Source: Beijerinckiaceae bacterium | GTDB taxonomy: Bacteria; Pseudomonadota; Alphaproteobacteria; Rhizobiales; Beijerinckiaceae | NCBI GenBank assembly: GCA_947455285.1 | Contig: CANGOK010000001.1 | Coordinates: 1 to 54,952, forward strand | Length of the DNA stretch: 54,952 nucleotides | Direction of reading: 5' to 3' | Shown here: in pieces, positions 34,550 through 43,034 of the stretch | Layout: every line of letters starts with the position of its first letter | How positions within the stretch are numbered: the first letter of the stretch is position 1 | Translations under genes and position numbers: made by a program | Notes under the pieces: model-generated | Seen by the model: the letters and a program-made list of their open reading frames with translations, nothing else | What the model was told of the DNA's origin: nothing | Databases searched by the model: none

Positions 34550-35296
34550 GGGCAGATAGACGCCGCCATTCACATGGATCGTCTGACCGGTGATGTATCG
34601 CCCGCGCGGTCCAGCAAGGTGACGCACCATCGCTGCGACTTCCTCCGGCAGACCGCGACGGCCCAGCAGGGTCGCGTGATGCTTGTGGTGGTCGGGCCGG
34701 TCAGCGGAACGTCCCTGACGCTGCGTATCGATAAGGCCCGGCGAGATAAGGTTGACAGTGAGGCCGATAGGCGCGAACTCATGCGCCAACGCTTTGGTGA
34801 AGCCATCCAGCCCCGCCTTGGCCGCGACAACATGGGCGCGCTTGGCGGCGCCCGTATAAGCAGTCAATCCGCCCATGTTGATGATGGCGCCCGCATCGCT
34901 CTTGCGAAGCAGAGGCAGAAGCGCCTGCGTGGTCAAAAAGGCGCCGTCGAGGTTGACGGCCATCACCTCACGCCACTGGTCAAGCGTGATGTCTTCAAAG
35001 TTATGTTCCGCCCGCAAAGCGGCGTTGTTCACGAGAATGTCGAGACGGCCCAAGAGCGTTTCGACGGAAGCCGCCAGAGCGCGCACGGACGCCTGATCCG
35101 TAATATCCGCGAGGATGACTTCGGCGCGCCCACCGTTGGCGCGGATGAGCGCCGCAGTCTCATCAAGCCCCGCCTTGTCTGCACGGGCGACGAGCGCGAC
35201 GCTCGCCCCTCCCGCCGCCAGATCACAGGCGATGGCGCGTCCGATATTACGGGCCGCGCCGGTGACGACCGCTACGCGGTTGGCAAGCTCTGTCAT
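34547..35296 (-). CDS. Short-chain dehydrogenase-like protein lacking the catalytic Tyr and Ser
   Basis: A 249-residue Rossmann-fold protein of the SDR family with the cofactor motif TGAARNIG (12-19), NNAA (90-93) and a C-terminal ITGQTIHVNGG. By spacing from K160 (AAKAG) and N140, the catalytic Tyr position 156 is Val (His at 155) and the catalytic Ser position 143 is Gly. Classical alcohol/ketone oxidoreduction by Tyr-Lys-Ser is therefore doubtful. It may bind NAD(P) only, or use the neighbouring His. It is the last gene of the eight-gene flavoprotein/TTT operon, 14 bases after the MmgE/PrpD gene. Confidence 0.88.
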   Translation of the reverse strand: MTELANRVAVVTGAARNIGRAIACDLAAGGASVALVARADKAGLDETAALIRANGGRAEVILADITDQASVRALAASVETLLGRLDILVNNAALRAEHNFEDITLDQWREVMAVNLDGAFLTTQALLPLLRKSDAGAIINMGGLTAYTGAAKRAHVVAAKAGLDGFTKALAHEFAPIGLTVNLISPGLIDTQRQGRSADRPDHHKHHATLLGRRGLPEEVAAMVRHLAGPRGRYITGQTIHVNGGVYLP

Positions 35297-35310
35297 GGGA
35301 CTCTTCTTTC

Positions 35311-36684
35311 TCAGATGCGCAACTGACGAAGGGACGTGGAATCCTTCGTCTCAAAGAGATGCGAGACAAGGACACGCGCCGCTTCGGCCTCGCCATTCGA
35401 CCAGCCGCCATAAATCGCGTTGTCGATGAACTTGGTCTCGAGTTCCTGCAGGCTCATGGGCGCCTGCGGACCGCCGCGCATATAGCCCTGCTTGATCTCA
35501 CGAACCTCACCGTTGCTCAGCGTAGCCTTGAGGGCTCCGATGAACTGGTCGGGATAGGGGTCATTGGGGTCGATGACATAGCTGATCTTTGCCGCGAGCG
35601 CGCGCGCTGCGGGATCCTTGATATGCGCCTCGTCGAACTGGCTGAGGCCCGCCTTGCCATCAAGGAAGCCGATGGCCATGCAGAAGGGCGTCGAGAACTT
35701 CGCCGCATAGGGCGTCTGGGGATTGTGCTTCACCGCCAGCGGCTCCCAGAGGCGATGCACCGTGCCCTCGCCCACAGGGCAACTGATGGAGACGATATCC
35801 TGCGCCTTCACGCCCTGCTGCGCCAGTTGAATGGCGCAATCGATGAAGGGCTGCGTCATGGTTCCGCAGGCATAGGGCTTGAAGATGATGTCGTCGATGA
35901 CCCAGCGAGCTCCCAGATCATCAAGCAGGAAGTTATATGCGGGTTTGCGCGAGGGCGCGAAGGCGTGGAAGAAGCCGTGGGAGCCTTCAAAAACTGTACG
36001 CGGCCCAAGGAAGCCGCCGCGCGCCATCAGCGCAGCGCGCATGCCAGATTGCGCAGCCCAGCCCGCATGCATGCGCTTCGTCCAGGTGCCTTCAGCGAGA
36101 TATTCGATGATGCCGGAAGCCATGCTGCCGGCGATGCCGAGCGCGGACACCGTCTGCTGCTTGTTGAGGTTCAGCGCGACGGAAACAGCGCCGGCCGCAG
36201 CCATGGCGCCGATGACGGCCGTGGGGTGAAAACCCGCCTTGTGGATCGCCTTGGGGGTCACAAGGCTCAGGCGGCAGAGAAGCTCCGAACCATAAGCGGT
36301 GGCGAGCAAAAGGCGTTCACCCGAAATTTGCTCCATCTCGCCGATGGCCATGGCCGCCGGGATGATGACGGCGCCCGAATGGACAGGCCCGCCTTCGAAC
36401 GTGTCGTCATAATCTTCGCCATGGGCGGCGGTTCCGTTGATCAGCGCAGCGCTGAAGGGATCAAAACCGCGCGCATGGCCGATCGCGGTCGCATCGCCCG
36501 GGCCTGCGGCGGCGAGCGTGGCGAGGACATAGTCTTCCTTGCGCGCCGCGATGCACAGGCCCGTCACATCGAGAGCGATGCGACGGCACATGTCGATGGT
36601 CTGGGGCTGAAGCTTGCTGACGTCTGCGCCAACGAGCCAATCAGCAAGGGTTTCAGCGATGGGCGTATTGAGAACTTCGGTCAT
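35311..36684 (-). CDS. MmgE/PrpD-family protein
   Basis: A 457-residue member of the MmgE/PrpD family, which includes 2-methylcitrate dehydratase and cis-aconitate decarboxylase. Family blocks GTAAHGEDYDDTFEGGPVHSGAV, GFHPTAVIGAMAAAGA and the helical core are present. The start at 36684 is set by a 4-base ATGA overlap with tctA and places the family N-terminus correctly. Downstream of a tripartite tricarboxylate transporter it would dehydrate or decarboxylate an imported di- or tricarboxylate. The exact substrate is unknown. Confidence 0.92.
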   Translation of the reverse strand: MTEVLNTPIAETLADWLVGADVSKLQPQTIDMCRRIALDVTGLCIAARKEDYVLATLAAAGPGDATAIGHARGFDPFSAALINGTAAHGEDYDDTFEGGPVHSGAVIIPAAMAIGEMEQISGERLLLATAYGSELLCRLSLVTPKAIHKAGFHPTAVIGAMAAAGAVSVALNLNKQQTVSALGIAGSMASGIIEYLAEGTWTKRMHAGWAAQSGMRAALMARGGFLGPRTVFEGSHGFFHAFAPSRKPAYNFLLDDLGARWVIDDIIFKPYACGTMTQPFIDCAIQLAQQGVKAQDIVSISCPVGEGTVHRLWEPLAVKHNPQTPYAAKFSTPFCMAIGFLDGKAGLSQFDEAHIKDPAARALAAKISYVIDPNDPYPDQFIGALKATLSNGEVREIKQGYMRGGPQAPMSLQELETKFIDNAIYGGWSNGEAEAARVLVSHLFETKDSTSLRQLRI

Positions 36685-38183
36685 GCGGTTAACCCGGTCT
36701 GCTTCGCCTTTTCGGCGTCGCGATAGTGACGAATGATGGAATAGGCGAGGAAGACGACTGCGAGCCCCAGAAGGCCTGCGCAAATTGGCTCCTCAATGAA
36801 GGTCATGTAGTCCCCATCGGACAGCACCAGCGCCCGCCGATAATTCGACTCCACCATGAAGCCGAGCACGACGCCCAGAATCATGGGCAGCATGGGCATG
36901 GCGAGGATCTTGAAGACGTATCCAATCACGCCAAAGCCAATGGCGATGCCAACGTGGAACAGGCTGCCATGGATCGCATAGACGCCAGAAAGCACGAGGG
37001 CGAGGATGAACGACATCAGATAGTGCTTGGGCCTATTCACCAGCCAGATGCAGGGACGCAGGATGAGATAGCCAAGCACGAACAGGGCGAGCAGAGAGAT
37101 CACCTTGCCTGCATAAAAGCCTGACATGATGTCGGCATGTTTGGTGAAGAGAAGCGGTCCGGGCGTCATCCCGTGAATGAGAAAGCCGCCGAGCAACACC
37201 GCCGCTGAATTCGATCCGGGAATGCCAAGACCCAACATGGGAATGAGCGCGGTCGCCGACACGGCGCCGTTGGAAGCCTCTGGGGCAGCGATGCCTTCGG
37301 GAGCGCCCTTGCCAAATTCCTCGGGGGTCTTCGACCAGCGCCGCGCTTCATTATAGGAAATGAACGCGGAAATTGCGCCGCCGCCGCCGGGCGTCAGGCC
37401 TTCGATGAAACCGATGATGCAACCAATGACCTGCGACAGACGCAAGCGGGCGCGCATCAACGGTCCCGGTATCTTCAGCCGCGCCTCATTGCTGTTGGTG
37501 CGCACCCATGGGGGCGTGCTGGTTTGCTCCAGCAAATTGGTGATCGCGTATACGCCGATCATAACGAGGATCGGCGGAATGCCCGAAAGAAGATCAGGAT
37601 GGTCCAGCGTGAATCGATTGACGCCCGTCACAGGGTCCGTACCCACAGTGGCGATCATCAAACCGATGACGCCGGCCATGAGGCCCTTGATCAGTGAGCC
37701 CTCTGAACAGGAGGCGATGACGCTGAGGCCAAGAATGCCGAGGCCCACATAGGATTGCGGCTGGAACGCCAGCGCAACCTGCGCGAGGGGCTGCGTCAGC
37801 GTCAGCAGCATCAGTACGCCGAACACCGCGCCGACAAGGGTCGAATAAAGCGAGATTCCAAGCGCCTCGCCCGCCTTTCCCTGCTCCTTCATGGCGTAGC
37901 CGTCCAGAACCGTGGCGGCGGCCGAATTGGTGCCCGGCGTGCGGATAAGGATGGCGGGAATGGAGCCGCCATATTCGGCGCCTAGATAGGTGCTCGCCAG
38001 CAGCACGACCGCTGATGCTGGATCAGCGCCATAGGTGAAAGGCAGCAGAAGCGCCATGGCGATGGAAGGCGAAACACCCGGCATGGCGCCGCCGACGATG
38101 CCCCAGGCCGTGCCGGCGAAAGCCGCCACGATGATCATGGGCGTCCGGGCCACCGCCTGGAACATGTCTAGGAGCTCGTTCAT
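36681..38183 (-). CDS. tctA: Tripartite tricarboxylate transporter, large membrane subunit TctA
   Basis: A 500-residue inner-membrane protein with about twelve helices. The conserved GAMPGVSPSIAMALLLPFTYG and GLTPGGGGAISAFISYNEARRWSK segments are signatures of the TctA family. It forms the channel part of a secondary importer driven by an ion gradient, fed by the TctC receptor at 38656. It starts in an ATGA overlap with tctB and ends in one with the MmgE/PrpD gene. Confidence 0.95.
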   Translation of the reverse strand: MNELLDMFQAVARTPMIIVAAFAGTAWGIVGGAMPGVSPSIAMALLLPFTYGADPASAVVLLASTYLGAEYGGSIPAILIRTPGTNSAAATVLDGYAMKEQGKAGEALGISLYSTLVGAVFGVLMLLTLTQPLAQVALAFQPQSYVGLGILGLSVIASCSEGSLIKGLMAGVIGLMIATVGTDPVTGVNRFTLDHPDLLSGIPPILVMIGVYAITNLLEQTSTPPWVRTNSNEARLKIPGPLMRARLRLSQVIGCIIGFIEGLTPGGGGAISAFISYNEARRWSKTPEEFGKGAPEGIAAPEASNGAVSATALIPMLGLGIPGSNSAAVLLGGFLIHGMTPGPLLFTKHADIMSGFYAGKVISLLALFVLGYLILRPCIWLVNRPKHYLMSFILALVLSGVYAIHGSLFHVGIAIGFGVIGYVFKILAMPMLPMILGVVLGFMVESNYRRALVLSDGDYMTFIEEPICAGLLGLAVVFLAYSIIRHYRDAEKAKQTGLTA

Positions 38184-38659
38184 GCGCGCATCCTCTCGAT
38201 CAGTTCAGGCCATATGCCCTCGGGCTGCGCGATATGAAGAAGGTAGACAAAAACATACCAGAACGCCGCTGCGCCAAGCACCGAGGTCAGCGCCAAGGGC
38301 CAGGAAAGGCGGCCTCCCTGATAAAGCGCGGCAGTGGCAATCACCGCCGCGATCATCAGGGGATAACCGACAAAAGGAACCGCCGCCACATAAACCGCTG
38401 CGATCACGATAATGCCAAGGGCCCGCTTCGCCGCATAGACTTCGCTCACCTCGCCAGCGCTTGTGGCCACGGCTTTCTGAAACAGAGTGCGCACCGCAAG
38501 AACGAGCGAAAAGCCACCAAGCAGCCAAGCGTAAATCCGCGGCAAACCATCTGGGCCAACGTCGTCGGCCAGTTGCCCGGCGGCTATGTTGGAGGCGGCG
38601 AGATAATAGGCGATGGCGAGCGCGAGCCCCATCAGCCCCGTTACGAGATCGCGGTTCAC
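38180..38659 (-). CDS. tctB: Tripartite tricarboxylate transporter, small membrane subunit TctB
   Basis: A 159-residue membrane protein with four hydrophobic helices, the usual size and topology of TctB. It starts with GTG in a 4-base GTGA overlap with tctC and ends in an ATGA overlap with tctA, so the three transporter genes are translationally coupled. Sequence conservation in this family is low, so the call rests on topology and position. Confidence 0.88.
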   Translation of the reverse strand: MNRDLVTGLMGLALAIAYYLAASNIAAGQLADDVGPDGLPRIYAWLLGGFSLVLAVRTLFQKAVATSAGEVSEVYAAKRALGIIVIAAVYVAAVPFVGYPLMIAAVIATAALYQGGRLSWPLALTSVLGAAAFWYVFVYLLHIAQPEGIWPELIERMRA

Positions 38660-39621
38660 TTTATGACGCTCGCTGCTTTCAGGAACGCCTCGGTGTCGCG
38701 TGCAAATTCTGCAATGAACGGACCATAGTCCTTATGCGGGATGAAAGCCGGCTGCAGGCCGTTTTCCGTATAGATCTTCTTATAGGTCGGATCAGCCAGC
38801 ACCTTCTGAACGCCAGCCTCCCAAGCCGCGATAACCTCAGGCGATGTCCCCTTCGGCGCCGCGAGACCACGGAATTTACGAACGGACACATCGACGCCCT
38901 GTTCGCGCGCCGTAGGCACGTCAGGCATCTGTTCGATGCGGTTGTCGCCCATGATGGCGAGCACGCGCAGCTTGCCAGCTTCCAGTTGCGGCTTGATCTC
39001 GCCGAGTTCGCCGATGCCAATATCAAGTGTGCGATTGAGCACATTGATCTGCATGTCGCCGCCGCCCTCGAAAGTCACCACAGCCGCGCGCACGCCCGTC
39101 GCCGTCTTCATGCGCTCAAGCACCTGACGCTCAAGCGAGGCAGGATTTGCGGCGCCCCACTTGCCGCGATTGGCCTTGGCGTGATCGATCACGTCCTTGA
39201 GGGTCTGGAATTTGCTGTCGGCCGCCGTGTAGACCACTTCAGGATCATAGAAGACGTTCACGAGAGGCTCGAGATCGCGAAAGGTCGCATCGGTCTTGCT
39301 CATGAGCGATGTGTAGATGAAGGTGGGCGTCGTCGCATAGAACATGCCGCCATCAGGCTTGGCCTTGGCGAGTACGGCCATGGCTTTTGCGCCCGAGCCA
39401 CCCGAAATATTTTCAACGGCGAAATTCACGCCCATGACGCGCGTGAGATGGGGAACCATTTCGCGCAGGAACACATCGCTGCCGCCGCCCGGGCTCGAAT
39501 GGGTCGCCAATAGCACTGTTTCTTTGGGATATTTCGGCGCCGTCTGCGCATGCGCCACGTGAGCGAGAGTCAAACAGAAAAGCGCCCCCAGAACAGGGCG
39601 AAAGAACTTCTGAACGCGCAT
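38656..39621 (-). CDS. tctC: Tripartite tricarboxylate transporter receptor TctC (Bug family)
   Basis: A 321-residue periplasmic receptor. The signal peptide (hydrophobic stretch about 9-20, cut after AHA near 23) is followed by the Bug fold with SSPGGGSDVFLREMVPHL, VENISGGSGAKAM and GIGELGEIKPQLEAGKLRVLA. The start at 39621 has gggggaa before it. It delivers a carboxylate to TctAB. The compound is likely the substrate or product of the Tat flavoprotein further upstream in the same operon. Confidence 0.93.
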   Translation of the reverse strand: MRVQKFFRPVLGALFCLTLAHVAHAQTAPKYPKETVLLATHSSPGGGSDVFLREMVPHLTRVMGVNFAVENISGGSGAKAMAVLAKAKPDGGMFYATTPTFIYTSLMSKTDATFRDLEPLVNVFYDPEVVYTAADSKFQTLKDVIDHAKANRGKWGAANPASLERQVLERMKTATGVRAAVVTFEGGGDMQINVLNRTLDIGIGELGEIKPQLEAGKLRVLAIMGDNRIEQMPDVPTAREQGVDVSVRKFRGLAAPKGTSPEVIAAWEAGVQKVLADPTYKKIYTENGLQPAFIPHKDYGPFIAEFARDTEAFLKAASVIK

Positions 39622-39707
39622 CGTGTTCCCCCGGATTGCCCACAAACGAGCCCACGATGCTCTTAGCTGAACCATTCTGTCGCTTCAACTTCCTTCTACT
39701 GCAGCGC

Positions 39708-40094
39708 CTATTTGGCGATATTGATCGCCTCAAGCTCCTCCTTTGTCGCGGGAAGAGGCTTTGAACCCGATTCAAAACCGTTGAACTTGAGCACATATGC
39801 AACGATGTCGCGCACGGTCTGATCAGGCAGCTCGCCTGCTTCCTTTGGCGGCATGGTTTCCTTGATCGCGGCGAAGCGATCTCCTACGGATTTACCGACC
39901 CAACCAAGCTCGAACGGTTCGCCGGTGAGGCTTGGAGGATCGCCCTTCGAGACGAGATTGCGCCCATGACAACTTGCGCATTTTGAGTTGTAGAGCGCTT
40001 CGCCCCGATCGGCCTCAGCGCTTGTGTAAACCGGCTCCGCGATGCCCGGTTGCGACAATAAAATCATAGCTAGAAAAGCCAATTTCGACCGCAT
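39708..40094 (-). CDS. Periplasmic c-type cytochrome, class I
   Basis: A 128-residue exported monohaem cytochrome. The signal peptide (MRSKLAFLAMILLSQPGIA) precedes the haem motif CASCH at 39-43, and KETMPPKEAG offers the distal Met ligand. RDIVAYVLKFNG is the usual C-terminal helix. The ATG at 40094 has ggagagg just before it. It lies 12 bases after the beta-rich protein gene and downstream of the Tat flavoprotein, for which it is the likely electron acceptor. Confidence 0.92.
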   Translation of the reverse strand: MRSKLAFLAMILLSQPGIAEPVYTSAEADRGEALYNSKCASCHGRNLVSKGDPPSLTGEPFELGWVGKSVGDRFAAIKETMPPKEAGELPDQTVRDIVAYVLKFNGFESGSKPLPATKEELEAINIAK

Positions 40095-40106
40095 CAAACC
40101 TCTCCC

Positions 40107-41084
40107 TTATCCCTGCCAGCGTTCATAGGGGTCTTTCGGCGGCAGGGCCGAAGCCTTGATTGTGAGGTCAATATCATCATTCACTAAAATGGTCTGTTCC
40201 GGAATGTTGAAGCCAGCCTTCCAGACAAACACCCGCTGTTCACCACTGGAAACGGCGACCATCGCCTGACCTTCAGAATTGGTGCTGACGCGATGAACGC
40301 CAAGGCGCACATGCGCAGCTTCGACCCCCGAGCCGGTCACATCGTCCACAACGGCGATGCGCACGACATGAGCGGGCGTCTCCGTAACCAAAACGCTGAA
40401 TTCGGCATGACCTGCGATATGCGGCAAACCATTCATGTCGCCCGGCGCGAATTGCACATTGAATTGGTTCAAGCCCACCTGAACAGGCGCCCCGAAGGCG
40501 CCCTCGCCCCACCATAGCCCTTCGGCATCGTGATGCGCATGTTGCAGAACAGGCTCCGCCACAAGGCTTCCATCAGAATCGCTGACGCACAGTCGCTGGC
40601 CTTGCAAGGCGCAACCAGCTGAACATTTTCCGCCAACCTTGAAACGGACCACCTCGCCTGCCTGCACGGGAGACGGCGCATCCCAGACGACAAGGCTACA
40701 ACGATGTCCCTGGGTTTCAGCCGTAAGGTCACAATAGGCGGGCGATAGCGTAAAGCCGTCGATCTCTTGCGCCGGCAGACAAATGCGCCATTGGAACGAA
40801 CCGATGGCGTGCGGAGCGACGAGAGACAGGGCCGCCTGATCGCGCCGCTCAATCGGGCCATTGCGCGGATCATAATCAGGAGACTGAGGGTCGAAGCGGA
40901 TCAATGAGCCAAGGGCGGCTTCGTGCTGCTGCTTATCTCCCTCCATCACCACGACCCGCGCCTTGGCAAGATCGCATGGAGCATCACATTGGATTGCGAC
41001 CATAAGCGTGAAACCGCCGCCAGCGTCGAGCGCTGAAGGCGGCTTCACCAACTCCATCACAACCGGATAGGCCTCATTCGTCAC
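40107..41084 (-). CDS. Beta-rich three-domain protein of unknown function
   Basis: A 325-residue protein I cannot assign. Two Ig-like beta-sandwiches each open with a C-x3-C motif (C33/C37 in QCDAPC, C154/C158 in KCSAGC), and a third transthyretin/CNA-B-like domain spans about 238-310 (TGSGVEAAHVRLGVHRVSTNSEGQ). It starts at GTG in a 4-base GTGA overlap with the Tat flavoprotein gene; an ATG at 41057 is an alternative. No signal peptide is visible with either start. Strict coupling to a Tat substrate suggests a stable complex, perhaps exported by riding on its partner. Confidence 0.75.
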   Translation of the reverse strand: MTNEAYPVVMELVKPPSALDAGGGFTLMVAIQCDAPCDLAKARVVVMEGDKQQHEAALGSLIRFDPQSPDYDPRNGPIERRDQAALSLVAPHAIGSFQWRICLPAQEIDGFTLSPAYCDLTAETQGHRCSLVVWDAPSPVQAGEVVRFKVGGKCSAGCALQGQRLCVSDSDGSLVAEPVLQHAHHDAEGLWWGEGAFGAPVQVGLNQFNVQFAPGDMNGLPHIAGHAEFSVLVTETPAHVVRIAVVDDVTGSGVEAAHVRLGVHRVSTNSEGQAMVAVSSGEQRVFVWKAGFNIPEQTILVNDDIDLTIKASALPPKDPYERWQG

Positions 41085-42775
41085 GATGAACGCGCCGCTT
41101 CCATGCCTGCGACGCGCCCTGTGACGATGCAGCGACCTAGCCCATGGCTCTTGATGCCTCCCTGCGACTCGCCAGCGCAGAACAGGCCCGGAATCAGCTG
41201 GCCCTGCATATCCACCACCTGGCAGTTCTTGTTGGTGCGCAGCCCCGTATAGGAATCGTGCAGGCAGGGTGTCGCCCAAGCCGCAAAGAACGGCGGTTTT
41301 TCGATCTTGTGAGGCGGGCTCGGACGCTTGAAGTCGAGATCCTTGCCCGAGACGACGAAGCTGTTGAAACGCTCAACCGTCTTGCGCAGCGCATCGCCTG
41401 GCATCGGACGCCATTGATAAATATTGCGCGTGAGTTGCGCCGCCAGTTCTTCCAGCGTCGCGCCGCTGAAGAAATACCCGCCGCCGCGATCGACATGCGG
41501 ATAGGTCGTTTGCCACTTTTCGCGTTCGACCGCCGCTGAGTCAAAGATCGCCCAAACGGGGCCGCCGCCATTCAGCTTCTTCGGGTCGCCCGTGGGCTGC
41601 AGCGCATGGGCGAAATAGCCATCGTGGGACTCATCGGTCTCATCCCAGAAGCGCAGGCCGTTTTCCTTGACGAGGATGAGATCCTGCCAATCTGAGACGT
41701 CGAGACCGAGCGCGCGATGGCGGAAGAAAACCGAGCTTTCAGGCCCAATCTTGCCGCGCACATAATTATCGCGAACAGCAAGACGACCCTTATCGATGGC
41801 CTGGCCAGTGCCGAAATCCGTCTCATTGCCGACAGACCACAGAGCGGCGCCGATCTGCATGGCGGAGATTTCACCAGCGGCGTTGGCGGGAGCAGTCGCT
41901 TGGCCGTGGTGCTGATATTCTTCCGTCAGACGCGGGTCGAACATACGACGGAAGTGAATGTTATGACCGTGGCCGCCGTTGCACAGCACCACCGCCTTGC
42001 GCGCACGCAGATTCAGGAAACGGTGTTGCGGCTGGAACCAGCGATCCACCTGCTCGATCGTCACGCCCAGAACGCGGCCGGCGAAAGGCTGTTCGCGATG
42101 GACCTGACGCAGGGTGAATGAGAGCAGGAATTCAACGCCCTTGTCGCGCGCGCTCAATTCAAGCGGACGCACGATGCCTGATCCATTCCGTCCCTGATCG
42201 ATCGCGAGATTATCAGTCCGGACCGGCCATTCATGAGGGCGCATCCCAGGGGTTGAGGTGATGCCCGGCTTGCCTTCCTTGGCGACATTCGTGCCGTGAC
42301 GGTCGAAATTGACGCCATTGGCTTCAAGGAAATCGAAAGTCGCGACATTCTCATCAGCGAAGCGCCGCACGAGGTCAGCGTCAGCAAACCGATGCTTCAG
42401 CGGATCCGTCCAACGTTTGAAAATATCGTCAGCCGTCTCCTTGCTGCCAGCCGCCTTCTGCAAACGGTTGCCGCCACCAATACGAATATCGCCGCCGCTC
42501 ATGACGGCGATGCCGCCGGTTTCAAAATGATGATCGACGCAGATGACTGAGGCTCCTTCATCGCGCGCGGCGATGGCGGCCGGTAGCCCCGACGCGCCTG
42601 CGCCGATGACGATCACATCAACCTCGCGATCCCACACGATCGCTTTGGATTCAGTTGCCTGCGCAGGACCAGAGGCGACGGCGCCCGCGGCGGTGACAGC
42701 GCCTGCGCTCAGGAAGCGGCGACGACTGAGAATAGCGTCTTGAGCGGCCTTTGAGCCCTGTGCCTGGTCTGACAT
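41081..42775 (-). CDS. Tat-exported FAD-dependent oxidoreductase (fumarate reductase/ketosteroid dehydrogenase type)
   Basis: A 564-residue flavoprotein of the FAD_binding_2 family. The Tat leader has S17-R18-R19-R20-F21-L22 and a cut near AQA at 40. The FAD dinucleotide motif is VIVIGAGASGLPAA (58-63 core), followed by GGIAVMSGGDIRIGGG; the C-terminal GLFCAGESQGG with GLGRCIVTGRVAG closes the FAD site. Relatives reduce fumarate or urocanate, or dehydrogenate steroids. The start at 42775 has ggggggaaa before it. It heads an eight-gene operon with a cytochrome c and a tricarboxylate-type importer, so a periplasmic dehydrogenation feeding an uptake route is plausible. Confidence 0.9.
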   Translation of the reverse strand: MSDQAQGSKAAQDAILSRRRFLSAGAVTAAGAVASGPAQATESKAIVWDREVDVIVIGAGASGLPAAIAARDEGASVICVDHHFETGGIAVMSGGDIRIGGGNRLQKAAGSKETADDIFKRWTDPLKHRFADADLVRRFADENVATFDFLEANGVNFDRHGTNVAKEGKPGITSTPGMRPHEWPVRTDNLAIDQGRNGSGIVRPLELSARDKGVEFLLSFTLRQVHREQPFAGRVLGVTIEQVDRWFQPQHRFLNLRARKAVVLCNGGHGHNIHFRRMFDPRLTEEYQHHGQATAPANAAGEISAMQIGAALWSVGNETDFGTGQAIDKGRLAVRDNYVRGKIGPESSVFFRHRALGLDVSDWQDLILVKENGLRFWDETDESHDGYFAHALQPTGDPKKLNGGGPVWAIFDSAAVEREKWQTTYPHVDRGGGYFFSGATLEELAAQLTRNIYQWRPMPGDALRKTVERFNSFVVSGKDLDFKRPSPPHKIEKPPFFAAWATPCLHDSYTGLRTNKNCQVVDMQGQLIPGLFCAGESQGGIKSHGLGRCIVTGRVAGMEAARSS

Positions 42776-43034
42776 GTTTCCCCCCAATGTGATCGCCGCT
42801 ATCTGCAGCGTTGCGGAGAAATTTGCCCCAGCTGAGGCCCAATCTCAAGCGGTCGTTCGCGCAGGAGGCGGCGAATTTCCCCGATCCGAACGCATCAGGA
42901 TCAACAGCAATTGCGCTTAAATATCGGATGCAGCGGATTCAGCGCCCCCCTAAATAGCTGTTGCGCATCAAATCGCAGCAGGCCATCTTTGCTGGCAGAT
43001 ACCAAAAAGGGTCCGACGGGAGAAAAGGCGCGAA

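Noticed and set aside
35359..36726. A 455-codon plus-strand open frame
   Set aside because: Antisense shadow of the MmgE/PrpD gene; composition is Arg/Ala/Gly-rich with no motif.
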